Origin: Lichina pygmaea
Taxonomy: Eukaryota; Ascomycota; Lichinomycetes; Lichinales; Lichinaceae
DNA length: 64,000 nt
Assembly: GCA_963422465.1 (NCBI GenBank)
Contig: OY730170.1
Coordinates: 3,262,379-3,326,378, forward strand
Reading direction: 5' to 3'
The notes under the pieces are model-generated. The model worked only from the letters and a program-made list of their open reading frames with translations. It did not search any database and had not been told where the DNA came from. Positions 21,389 to 32,057 of this stretch are shown here, piece by piece. The stretch's first letter is position 1; the number at the start of each line of letters is the position of its first letter. The position numbers and the translations under genes were made by a program.

Positions 21389-22227
21389 AGCCAGAAGCTG
21401 GTAGGGCGGGACTCTGCCACGCGGTCGACCTGGGACGACGACGAGGAATGCCCACCTAGGCGGGGTAATCACGTTCACGTGCGCTCTGCCGTTCCACACC
21501 CAAGATCAGAGAAACCCACTCTGACAAGAGATCGAGCTGCAGGGGGAGAACATCAGGTAGTGGATGAACGTACAAGAGAGCTTCATAAAGCGACCGACCA
21601 GCATCTCTAGTATCGAGCTCCTGGAGGAAGCTGGAGAATGTCGACGATACATACGTACTGTACCACGTGTACTGCATTACGTACGTCTGGCGACCCCCGC
21701 CCTCCCGCGTGCCCCACTCGCTAGAACGGGCAAGGAGGTACTTATTCAGGGAGTACGAGTACCGACTCTAACCTTTATATAGCTAGCGCAGGACTTTGTT
21801 GAGCCGCACGTCGAGTCACACTTCTTACAAGTTCTGAGATGCTCAGCGACTTTGTAGCGAGATAGCATGCGTCATGCTATTGTCGGAATGCGGCTTAAGA
21901 CTAAGTATCGCGCCAGCAGGATACAGGAGAATACTGGTACTGACAAACATCGGAACTTGCCGTACCCTGCTTCGTGGGGTCTACTGTACGGAGGTACGTA
22001 CGTACATACGTACCCGTGCCGAGGAGGTACTCTCGTACCACCCACTCTCTTCGCAAGCTTCGGTCGGGACACCTTTACTTCGTAAAGGTGTCTATCACCG
22101 GGATGCGACGTATCACCGGGACGCGACGTTTTTGTCACGATCGAGTCTGCAGTCCTATAACTCCGCAACACCACGACTAAATCAAAAAGTAAGCGGCTTA
22201 TCTGAATCCCCTACTTCTGTAGTATAA
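21389..22227. other. Intergenic, GYP7 promoter side to the repeat block
   Basis: No gene seen. TACGTACGTA-type patches occur at about 21,652, 21,677 and 21,993. A near-perfect tandem pair of TATCACCGGGA(T/C)GCGACG lies near 22,092-22,127. The retroelement block starts at its right edge. Confidence 0.5.
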
Positions 22228-22983
22228 TTTTTTTTCATTTGATTCTTACACTGATTGTGGCTTTACAGCCATGCAGATCTTCTGGCTAATAGTGAGCTTC
22301 TTCAGAAAACCTTTAAAGGAATAAAAACTGAAGACATGGGGGTGACCAGAAAGTGTAGCAAAAGGAAATCTTATAGTGTCTGGTAGAAAAAGCTTCTAGA
22401 TGTTGGAGTGTGAATAGTGAAGTTTGAAAGCCAGATTAAATTGGTTTAGTCTTTTCAAAGACATAAACCAGTACAGAAACTTCTGTAGAAGCTCTGGATT
22501 TGAAATAATAGTACTGAAATCTTGAGAGTTGAAGAGAGTATGTTGTCTTTGACTTGAGTAGAGAGAGCATGAAGAGGTAATATACTTTACTGTCTCTTCT
22601 GCTTGACCACATATGTATAAAGAGGTAGGAAAGTCAGGGACTCCAGCTCTGAAAAGAAAACTTGCTAGACTAATTCTCCCAGTTCTGGTTTGCAGTAGCA
22701 GACTTGCCTCAGCTTTCTGCAGCTCTTTGTAGAGCTTCAGGTTGTTGTAGTGAGGTTTTTGGCAAAACACCTGCCCCCCAGCATAGCTTCTTCTTTTCTT
22801 CTCCTCCTATTGGTTTTCCCACTCTTTAGTAAAAAGTATTTGTAGTTCTTTCTTTGAACTAGCCTGGTTAGTAGTTATTTGACTTAACCAAGTGAACTTC
22901 CAATTAGGACAGATAGTGGAGGATTTCTTTAAAGATTTCCTCAGTGAAGAAGTATAGGAAGAAATAGTGGAAAAGGTACTGTC
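22228..22983 (-). mobile_element. LINE fragment (3' end), minus strand
   Basis: The 3' tail (complement of AGTGTAAGAATCAAATGAAA) starts at 22,228. The body matches the C-terminal part of ORF2 in the fuller copy at 44,284-49,583, including the Cys/His tail (CGQAEETVKYITSSC). It corresponds to the last 750 bases or so of the LINE. It stops where an LTR of Gypsy family B begins at 22,984. Together with the LINE piece at 63,398-64,000, also on the minus strand, it may be the outer shell into which family B inserted. Confidence 0.85.
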
Positions 22984-23811
22984 TGTCACGGTTCTGGCCC
23001 AGTTGCATATCTGGCACAAGTCACGCACCTTGCCGGGAAGTTCCATCTGCACTGTTGCCTGTTTGCTCTGCCGTATCCCCTGCCTATAAGAACTTCTCCT
23101 GCTCCCCCAGCTTCTTCTCTTCTTCTTTTCTCTTTTCCTTCCTTGTGTTTCGTCTTGTACATCAATCCAAGTCTCAAGTCTCAAGCCAAGTCAGGTCAAG
23201 GTTACTGAATCAGTTAGGCTTGAGTTCTGCTCTGCCATTGCCTCGTCACACTACGAAAGACCAACCCAACCATAACACACTTCACCAAGCCACGTTCACG
23301 TCCTTGTCATGTCTTAACAACCAGACCAAGCCATGCCAGTTGCTGGAAATGACAAGTTCCTTCGCAACATGTTTGCAGAGTTCATGCAAATTCAAGCTAC
23401 CAACACCACTCCCAAGTCCAAGTCTGAACGTACTGCTGACCCAGAGATCTTCAGTGGCGATGGAGGAAACACGGAAATCACGCATGAGAAGCTTGAGAGC
23501 TTCATCACGTCACTGTCACTCAAGATGACACTCAACGCTGACCGGTATCCCACGGAAACATCGCGGATTGCGTACGTCTTTTCACGCACGACTGGCACTG
23601 CGCAGTCCTACATCTCAGCTAGGATCACGGCTGGCCAGTACATTGACTGGCACGACATTGTCCAAGATCTCCGGAACGCCTTCTCCGACCCAGACCCAGA
23701 GTTCCTAGCTCAGAGGAAGCTCATCACCTTGCGTCAGGCCAACCGTTCCTTTGCCGAGTTCTTCACAGAGTTCAATCAGTATGCTCCACGCACAGGCTTC
23801 AACGACAAGGC
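22984..23811 (+). mobile_element. Gypsy family B, partial copy (B0): LTR plus start of gag
   Basis: An LTR (22,984-23,250, TGTCACGG...CGTCACA) is followed by a leader and the first 160 or so codons of gag (GNDKFLRNMFAEF, FSGDGGNTEITHEKLESF). The gag is close to that of the longer B copy at 62,108-63,064. The piece ends inside gag, directly against an inverted B LTR. It is a broken fragment; it lies in the opposite orientation to the main B copy. Confidence 0.85.
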
Positions 23812-24130
23812 TGTGACGAGGCAATAGCAGAGCAGAACTCAAGCCTAACTGATTCGGTAACCTTGACCTGACTTGGCTTGAGACTTGAGACTTGGATTGA
23901 TGTACAAGACGAAAGACGAGGAAGGAAAAGAGAAAAGAAGAAGAGAAGAAGCTGGGGGAGCAGGAGAAGTTCTTATAGGCAGGGGATCAGGCAACGGCGG
24001 AGCAAACAGGCAAACAGTGCAGATAGGACTTCCCGGCAACAGCGGAGCATACAGGCAAACAGTGCAGATAGGACTTCCCGGCAAGGTGCGTGACTTGTGC
24101 CAGATATGCAACTGGGCCAGAACTGTGACA
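23812..24130 (-). repeat. Gypsy B 3' LTR with internal duplication
   Basis: 319 bp. It is longer than its partner because a unit of about 45 bp (GCAACGGCGGAGCAAACAGG... and GCAACAGCGGAGCATACAGG...) is present twice (about 23,990-24,080). A purine tract (sense AAGGAGGGGGGTAA) lies directly inside it, as expected for the polypurine primer. Confidence 0.85.
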
Positions 24131-25523
24131 TTACCCCCCTCCTTCACATGGCGAACTCCTGTGAGCCTCAGGCCGCTCGTGGGTGTAGTTCTGTGGCCGT
24201 GGCTTCCTTGGGTATTTCTCATGGAAGTTGTAGATGGCGTCTTTGGTGTTGTCAAGATGCTCAATAGGCTCTTCAGTGGCATCTTCAATTGGCCATCCAG
24301 ACTATTTGACCAGGTACTTGAACTTCTGTCAAGACATTGCTGGCTTGGAGTCAAGGATTTCTTTAACCTGGAACTCTTCATCTGTGTCTTGACCAATGAC
24401 AGGGCCAGGGTGTTCATTTGATTGGCCAGGGATAGGATTAGCAGGTGTCAGACGTAGAAGGGAAACATGAAAGACAGGGTGGATCTTGAGAGTGTGTGGA
24501 AGCTCCAGATAGCAGGCACGGCTTCCGACTATCTTCAACACCTTGAATAGTCCAATCCACTTGTTGTCAAGTTTTTTGCATGGGCGGCGTGTCCTGATGT
24601 TCTTGGTATTCAGCCAAACAAGATCTCCAGTTTGATAGAACAGTGACGGGACTTGATACAAATTGGTGGCGTGAGCTTGAGCTTCCTGGGATAGTCGGAG
24701 TTCAGCTTACAACTGTTCCAGAATCTGCGTCATTTCTCCAGAGATTTCCATAGCATCTTGGTTGCAGGCTTCACTTGTGGGTGTGATGCTGAGCTGTGGA
24801 TGGAACTCTTTGTTGGTAAAGAACAGTGACATGCCAGAGGAATCAGACTGGGAGTTGTTCTGCGTAAACTCTACTAGAGGAAGCTATTGGACCCAGTCAT
24901 CTTGGAGATAGTTGACATAGGATCTCAGGTAGCGTTCAAGCTCCTGATTCTCTTGTTCTGTCTGACCATCTGTCTCTGGGTGGTGTCCTGAGGATAGTTG
25001 TAGCATGACGTCAAGATGGGCACAGAGTGCTTTCCAGAATAAGCTGACAAACTGACCTCCTCTGTCTGAGACAATGCTCCTGGATAAGCCATGGGTACAG
25101 ACAACAAACTGGATGAACATCCAGACAAGATGCGAGGTTGTCATCTCAGCACATGGCACAAAGTGGTGTTCTTTGGTGAGACAGTCAGTGATAACCCAGA
25201 TGTGCTTGGCACCAGGGAAGCAGGCATCTCTTGACTTGGGCAAGTCAGTAATGAAATCCATAGCCAGATCCTGCCAATGTTGCTGAGGTATGGGAAGACA
25301 CAGCAGCTCTCCTTGGCAATCATGAGCAGGCTTTACTTGAGAGCAGACATGACAATTCCTGATATACTGCTGTATGATGTTCACCATCTTTGGCCAATAG
25401 TACTAACAAGACAGAAGATTGTGGGTCTTGGCAATCCCAGTGTGGCCAGCTATTGCTTGGTAATGGACTTCTTGGAACAGGTGTAGGTGTAGCTTATCAT
25501 TCTCAGGGATCCAGAGTCAGTTC
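24131..25523 (-). pseudogene. Gypsy B integrase and C-terminal segment
   Basis: Minus strand: the zinc-binding start (NCHVCSQVK), the integrase core (DFITDLPKSRDACFPGAKHI, SDRGGQFVS, HHPETDGQTEQ) and a C-terminal part with GDLVWLNTKNIRT and KIHPVFHVSLL. No full chromodomain can be read before the LTR. Frames are broken in a few places. Confidence 0.85.
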
Positions 25524-26119
25524 TGTTACAACCCAGGGATGGGAGCCACTCATTTATAGGCAATCAGGCCGCAGGCCAGGCAAGAGGACACTATGGAAGT
25601 CAAGTGACCAACCAACAAGGGGTCACGTGACTGTCGAGACACACAGGAGTCTTGACGCATGATGCATGAAGCATCAAGACAATCTCACCAGTCTCGGCGC
25701 ATGATGCATGAAGCATCAAGACAATCTCACCAGTCTTGACGCATGATGCATGAAGCATCAAGACAATCTCACCAGTCTTGACGCAGGGTGCATAACATGG
25801 TGGGACTGTCAAGACAATCTCACCCGTCTTGATGTCAAGACTGTCAAGACAATCTTGATTGTCTCGACAGGCCAGCACTATATAGTCCGGTGATAGTTCC
25901 CTTATGGAACAATTGTCTTCAACTCATGTTGTGATCCAGACAACTAGATCTACTTCAATACAATCCTTTGTACAAAGCTGTGATCAGGTGTCACCACCAC
26001 CATGTTCCACCAAACCCCTTCGCGCTCCTTGACACTCCTCTCCTGCGAGAACCAACCCGCCTTCCACCTCTCGCCCTAATCCTATACTCAGATAGGACAG
26101 TACAGTACGGACTGCAACA
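25524..26119 (+). repeat. Gypsy A1 5' LTR
   Basis: 596 bp, TGTTAC...GCAACA. About 25,650-25,840 holds 42-bp tandem units (CAGTCTTGACGCATGATGCA...), each with an internal GATGC...GCATC inverted repeat. The TATA box is the palindrome CTATATAG (about 25,878). GTCTTCAA follows 36 bases later and is complementary to TTGAAGAC just inside the element. Confidence 0.9.
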
Positions 26120-26137
26120 CTTTGAAGACCCTCAAGG

Positions 26138-27052
26138 ATGAGTACCTCAGGAGCAACCAACCCCAACTTCCCAGATGGAAAGATTAGCGTCACCAAGCCA
26201 GACCTGTTCTACAGCAAAAGAAACAAGGTCGACGACTGGCTCATGCAACTCCAAGTCTACTTTCAATTCCAACCAGAGACGAAGCTGCCTAAGGAAAAGT
26301 GGCCCCTCTTTGCAACCACTTACATGAGAGGTAATGCTTATCGATGGATCAAACCCTACGTCAACAAACACCTCTCAGGGAACAGAGACCACGACAGCAC
26401 AACGGAATGGATGACGAAATGGACGCGATTCAAGGATGAGATCAAAAGGATCCTTGGGCCATCTAACAAAGATAAAGTGGCTATACAAATGATCCAGCAC
26501 ATCAAACAACAACGCTCAGCCGCAGAGTACACCACGCAGTTCAAACAATACTCAGTACTGACTGACTGGGACGACAACGCCCTGATAGTCATGTACCAAC
26601 ATGGACTCAAGGAAAACATGAAGGATGAAATCACCTTCGATGGACGAGCAGTCGACACACTGGACAAACTCATCGCACAAGCAATCGACATTGATGACAA
26701 ACTATTCGAGCGAGCGATGGAGAAGTGCCACGACAGAGGATACAGCCACCCCGCATGGCATGTGAGCAACCACTACAAGCTGCCTAACAAGGCACCACCA
26801 CATGATCCATATGGCTATGCACCCATGGAACTGGATGCAGTCCACCACAAGGGAAGGTTCACGAAGGGAAGGAACAACAAAAAGGGGAAAGCACTGAAGT
26901 GCTATGCCTGTGGCAAGCTAGGCCACATGGTGAAAGACTGTCGTTCAAAGAACAAGGTGCACCGACAGCAACTTAATACGCTCGACAGAGACTGGAATGT
27001 CATCAAGCCAGAGGACCCACCAGGAGAGGCTCAGCTATCCCTCGAACAATAG
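26138..27052 (+). CDS. Gypsy A1 gag
   Basis: 304 residues starting MSTSGATNPNFPDGK. The capsid-like part contains KRNKVDDWLMQLQVYFQF and FATTYMRGNAYRWIKPY, and one CCHC knuckle, CYACGKLGHMVKDC, lies near residue 260. The best preserved gag of family A in the window. Confidence 0.9.
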   Translation: MSTSGATNPNFPDGKISVTKPDLFYSKRNKVDDWLMQLQVYFQFQPETKLPKEKWPLFATTYMRGNAYRWIKPYVNKHLSGNRDHDSTTEWMTKWTRFKDEIKRILGPSNKDKVAIQMIQHIKQQRSAAEYTTQFKQYSVLTDWDDNALIVMYQHGLKENMKDEITFDGRAVDTLDKLIAQAIDIDDKLFERAMEKCHDRGYSHPAWHVSNHYKLPNKAPPHDPYGYAPMELDAVHHKGRFTKGRNNKKGKALKCYACGKLGHMVKDCRSKNKVHRQQLNTLDRDWNVIKPEDPPGEAQLSLEQ

Positions 27053-27229
27053 GACAACTACGATCAGACATTGGAAGCAGCCCACCAACTGGCAACATCA
27101 GGAGGCAAGGACCTACCAGAACTAACAGGTCAGGACAAGGGACAGGAGCCCTTAACCACCTCTGATGGGGACTGAGATGAACCCACGTCTATCAAAGAAG
27201 AAATACCACAAGGAAGCTATGCTTACAGC

Positions 27230-27637
27230 ATGGACTCACAAAATCTACGGCATGGCGAACTACAGTGGAGGTTTTGCACGAAGCACTACTGCACCTACCA
27301 TGAACAACTACAAAGGTACGGAGGACATTCACCCTACCACGCCACCTGCCACAAACATTGGGTCAATTGCGAGAAGGATGTGTGTGAGATCCACTTTTGG
27401 GACAAACACCAACACACTGCATTCCCCGGGCACACACATGATTGGCACGAACACCTCATGTTCCTACAGCAAGGCAACAACCACAACTGCTACATCAACA
27501 ATTGGCAGTACTGCCTCAAGCCTGGATGTGACAAGCATCAGCAAGACAAATTCATGAACAGATTCCTCAGGACTGATGGGAATAGCTGGACCCATTGCCC
27601 AGTCAGTGGAAAGACACTTCAATCAGGAAAAGACTGA
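27230..27637 (+). CDS. Gypsy A1 Cys/His-rich domain between gag and protease
   Basis: A 135-residue frame with more than 20 Cys and His residues, for example RFCTKHYCTYHEQL, NCEKDVCEIHFWDKHQHT and YCLKPGCDKHQQDKF. It lies between the nucleocapsid and the protease. A related domain occupies the same place in family C (54,573-54,938). It probably binds zinc; no named family is recognised. Confidence 0.6.
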   Translation: MDSQNLRHGELQWRFCTKHYCTYHEQLQRYGGHSPYHATCHKHWVNCEKDVCEIHFWDKHQHTAFPGHTHDWHEHLMFLQQGNNHNCYINNWQYCLKPGCDKHQQDKFMNRFLRTDGNSWTHCPVSGKTLQSGKD

Positions 27638-27705
27638 ACTCCCTTGTCAAGGGGCGACATCGGGAGCTCAACAACATGACCCCTAGCAACGCAAAGCACC
27701 TGTGA

Positions 27706-30700
27706 TTGCCTGTGTCACTACATGCCAACACGCCAGTACAGACATACACACTTGTTGACTCTGGAGCCAGTGGAAACTACATTTCAAGACAACTTTACGA
27801 CACCCTCAGCACTGGAAGGAGACGCAAGCAGCAGCCCTATCAGCTCGTGATGGCAAATAGACAGACAGAGCTAGTCTGCCATGAGACGCAGCCAATGGAA
27901 ATAGTTACCGGACACCATGCTGAAAGGATCCACCTTGATATTGTCGAGTTGGCCACTCAGGATATCTATTTGGGGATGCCTTGGCTAAAGAAGCACAACC
28001 CAGTTGTTAACTGGAGGACAGGAGTACTCACGTTTAGGAACTGCACTAACAACACAGCTCGGACCTGTTACCAGCCGCAGAAGGTGTGGACAGATAAGGG
28101 AAGGAGTCCTCAGCGGAACCTCACCGACAGAAAGGACAACTCTCAAGAGAAGAGGTCTGCCTCGACAGGCACACCCCAGAACCAGGTGGCCAAACAGTCA
28201 GAGATGAAGAGAGAGGAAGTTGTTAACCCTCTGGAGATCCCTGAAGAGTACTGACCTGGGTATGATAACCTCTTTCAGGAAGAGACAACGACAGCAGTGT
28301 TGCCTAAGCACCAACCTTGGGATCATGAGATCAAGTTGTAACCAGGGACAGAGCCAGGATTTGGACCAATTTACCAGTTATCAGAGAAAGAGCTCCAAGT
28401 ACTTCGCGAGTACCTGGAGGAAAACCTGAAAAAGAGTTTCATTCAAGAATCTCAATCGCCAGCAGGATACCCAATACTATTTGCACCAAAGAAAGACGGA
28501 AGTCTTCAACTTTGTGTGGATTACAGGAAACTCAACAACATTACCATCAAGAATTGATATCCACTGCCAAATGTGAACAAATTGCGAGACAGGATCAGCC
28601 AAGCTACAATCTTTACCAAGCTGGACTTGAAAGAAGCATACAACCTGATACGCATGAAAAAAGGAGAAGAATGGAAGACAGCCTTCAGAACCTGATACAG
28701 ACACTACAAGTATCTGGTTATGCCATTCGGACTCACAAACGCACCAGCAACATGTCAAGCATTGATCAACAACATCATCAGAGCACACCTGGACCACACA
28801 GCTATCGCCTACCTGGACAACATTCTTGTCTACTCGAACACGCAACAAGAACATACCAAACATGTGAAGGATGTTCTACGATGCCTACAAGAGGCAGGGC
28901 TCAAGCTCAACCTGAAGAAATGCGAGTTCAACAAACCGGAAGTTGAATTCCTCAGATACATCATAGGGATTGAAGGGATCAAGATTGACTCTGAGAAAAT
29001 CAAAGTGATTCAGCAATAGCCAACACCGACATCAGTTAAGGAAGTACAAGCCTTCCTAGGATTTGCCAACTTCAACCGACAGTTCATCAAGAACTACTCA
29101 CAGATGGCAACACCACTGACAGAACTCACGAAGAAGGACGTGGAGTACTGGTGGACGGAGAGACAACAAAAAGCATTCCAACAGCTCAAGGACACTTGCG
29201 CCAAGGAACCAGTTCTCCTCAACTTCAAGACAGGCCAACCGACGCGAATTGAGACGGACACTTCAGATCAGGCAGTGGGAGCATGTCTATGCCAACAGGC
29301 AGACAGCAAGTGGCACCCAGTTGCCTACTACTCACGAAAAATAACACAAGCGGAATGAAACTATAATATCCACGATAAAGAGCTACTGGCAGTCGTCAAC
29401 GCACTCGAACACTGGAGAGTGTACGCGGAAAGCAGTTCTGAACTCACCATTCTCACAGACCACAAGAATCTGACAATGTTCACAACAACCAAGAAGCTGA
29501 ACAGACAGCAAGTCAGATAGGCTGAACTCCTAGGGCAACACAAGTTCAAGATCTTGTACACCCCTGGACAAGACAATGGGAGAGCAGACACACTAAGCCG
29601 ACAAAAAAACCACATGGAAGATGATGAACACCAAGGAACAATCTTACAGCAGGACCAGCAAGGAAACCTGGTGCCTCAACCACAGACCAACAAGCTCACA
29701 GCAGAAGACACTAAAGAACTAATAAGGAACTACCATGATAACCCAGCACACAGTCACCCAGGAATCTCCAAGACCACAGACCTTATCCAACAGGCAGGGA
29801 ACAATGTCATTAACCTCTGACAACATATCACAAACTACATCAGCAAGTGTCTACTATGCCAGAAAAACAAACATGGAAGACATAAGCCATACAGAGAAGG
29901 ACACCCGAACACAATACCGAAAGGCCTGTGGGAAGATGTGTCAATAGACTTCATCACAAAGCTACCCAAGTCCAAAGACCCAGTCACAGGAATCACCTAC
30001 AACTTGATTATGGTGATAGTGGACAGATTCACAAAATATCTAATAGCAGTACTATTCAAGGAAACCCACACAGCAGAACAGTTGGGACACCTCTTACTGG
30101 ACAGATTGGTCAGAGACCACAGAGTTCCGATCACGATCATTACAGACAGAGATAAACTCTTCACATCCAACTACTGGAAGACAATCAGTGCAGCCATGGG
30201 AACAAAACCCAAAATGTCTACGGCCTATCATCCACGAACTGACAGCCAGACAGAGCGAGCGAACCAAGTCCTGGAGACTTACTTACAGCATTACATCAAC
30301 AAGACCCACAGCAATTAGGCACAGTTATTACCGGTGGCACAGCTGGCAATCAACCAGCACAGATCAGACTCAACAAAGGAATCACCATTTTTTGCCAATT
30401 TTGGACAACATGCGAACATCAGGATGCCAAGCAGAGCTTCACCAAACGCGGAGAAAGCACTCCAACATGACAAGCTCCTACGACAAACACACACGATGAT
30501 GAGGCACTACCTTCAAGAGACCTCAGAAAGAATGCAATGTCAAATGGACAAGAAATCAAAAATAGCACCTCAGCTAAAGAAGGGGGATAAAGTCTACCTC
30601 CTCACAAGAAATTGGAAAACGAAGAAACCAAGAACAAAGAAACTGGACTATGTCAAGGTCAGACTATTTTCAGTCGAAGAAAAAACTGGACCAGTCAATG

Positions 30701-30975
30701 TCAGACTGCGACTACTGAGAGACGCTCGGGTACACCCAAACTTTCACATCTCAATGATCAAATTAGCTGACCAGAGCACACCCTTGCAGGAAACATTTCA
30801 TTACCAACCAGAGGAAGAACAGGAATTTGAGGCTGAACAGATCCTGAAGAGAAAAGATCAGTGATACCTTGTCAAGTGGAAAGACTACCCAGACTCAGAA
30901 AATACCTGGGAGCCACTCAGGAACCTCGCGAACTGCCAGCTCCTCCTGCAGCAGTTCCGGCAGGAGCAGGACTGA
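27706..30975 (+). pseudogene. Gypsy A1 pol (protease, RT, RNase H, integrase, chromodomain)
   Basis: In order: protease LVDSGASGNYISRQL (about 27,753); RT with [15 protein letters not shown] (about 28,512) and AYLDNILVYS (about 28,808); RNase H with ETDTSDQAVGACLCQQ (about 29,252); integrase with DFITKLPKSKDPVTGITY, IVDRFTKYL and AYHPRTDSQTERANQ (29,940-30,280); and a C-terminal chromodomain with [18 protein letters not shown] (about 30,865-30,920). The chromodomain places the family in the chromovirus branch. The frame is broken in several places. Confidence 0.88.
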
Positions 30976-31108
30976 ACAGCTTGGCCTGCAGCGTGGACAC
31001 ATCAATGACTGTCGCTGACAAGTCTTCACCATCCACCTCCATTTCAGTAACAAGGCACTGGAGCTTCTTCTTTGCTTGACTCTCAGCACCCTCAAGAATC
31101 TTTCGCTT

Positions 31109-31417
31109 TCAGGACACACAAGCCTGCAGCTCGGCAAGCTGCTTGACAAGAGCATCCCACTTGGCCTCATCGACAGCCAAATCCTCGCGAAGGTTATCCC
31201 AAGTCATGTTCAGCGACTCCCAAGAAAGTGACACACAGGACTTTCCCTGACAAGTGCACTCAGCGCACTTCAACTTATCGTTGTCGTCAGACATTCAGAA
31301 GCAGGGCTTGTGGTTCAAAACACAGAAGTCACACAGAGCAAGTGACACAAAGTTATGATCACAGATCTGGGCTGCCAGTTGGTTTTGGTAAGCAGAGGCA
31401 TGTGATTTTGCAGACAT
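31109..31417 (-). CDS. Antisense Cys-rich reading frame in Gypsy A1
   Basis: On the strand opposite to gag-pol, beginning 45 bp inside the 3' LTR. Two adjacent short frames each carry a CX2CX6C half-motif: CDFCVLNHKPC and CAECTCQGKSC. Together their spacing resembles a Zn(II)2Cys6 cluster. A helical, charged stretch follows (DLAVDEAKWDALVKQLAELQ). The same frame is recognisable in A2 and A3. Whether it is expressed is unknown. Confidence 0.55.
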
Positions 31418-31461
31418 ACTCAAGAATTCATCAGGACGATGAATAAAGGAGAGGAGGGTAG

Positions 31462-32057
31462 TGTTACAACCCAGGGATGGGAGCCACTCATTTATAGGCA
31501 ATCAGGCCGCAGGCCAGGCAAGAGGACACCATGGAAGTCAAGTGACCAACCAACAAGGGGTCACGTGACTGTCAAGACACACAGGAGTCTTGACGCATGA
31601 TGCATGAAGCATCAAGACAATCTCACCAGTCTCGACACATGATGCATGAAGCATCGAGACAATCTCACCAGTCTTGACGCATGATGCATGAAGCATCAAG
31701 ACAATCTCACCAGTCTTGACGCAGGGTGCATAACATGGTGGGACTGTCAAGACAATCTCACCCGTCTTGACGTTGAGACTGTCAAGACAATCTTGATTGT
31801 CTCGACAGGCCAGCACTATATAGTCCGGCGATAGTTCCCTTATGGAACAATTGTCTTCAACTCATGTTGTGATCCAGACAACTAGATCTACTTCAATACA
31901 ATCCTTTGTACAAAGCTGTGATCAGGTGTCACCACCACCACGTTCCACCAAACCCCTTCGCACTCCTTGACACTCCTCTTCTGCGAGAACCAACCCGCCT
32001 TCCACCTCTCACCCTAATCCTATACTCAGATAGGACAGTACGGTACAGACTGCAACA
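31462..32057 (+). repeat. Gypsy A1 3' LTR
   Basis: 596 bp, the same length as its partner and nearly identical. A purine tract (AAAGGAGAGGAGGGTAG) lies just before it. Its inner edge is 45 bp from the antisense start codon, so an antisense promoter in the LTR could drive that frame. Confidence 0.9.

Larger units (their letters stand above)
25524..32057 (+). mobile_element. Ty3/Gypsy family A, copy A1 (both LTRs)
   Basis: 6534 bp with 596-bp LTRs and a perfect AGTTC target duplication (25,519-25,523 and 32,058-32,062), inserted in Gypsy B. Parts: gag with CCHC, a Cys/His-rich domain, protease, RT, RNase H, integrase, chromodomain and an antisense reading frame next to the 3' LTR. The LTRs differ at only about a dozen positions by eye, so the insertion is fairly young, but the coding frames are broken in roughly ten places. 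Structurally whole, not functional as read. Confidence 0.93.

Noticed and set aside
25650-25840. Regular repeats resembling a CRISPR array
   Set aside because: The units are contiguous with no unique spacers, they lie inside LTRs, and the genome is eukaryotic.
25600-25878. Repeated Cys-containing frames with KTGEIVLMLHASC units
   Set aside because: They are produced by the 42-bp tandem units of the family A LTR, in the reverse direction, and recur in every A LTR. There is no sign of a gene.
30895-31170. Minus-strand frame of 91 codons near the A1 chromodomain
   Set aside because: It is in a different frame from the conserved antisense Cys-rich frame and matches a shadow of it. The same shadow occurs in A3.
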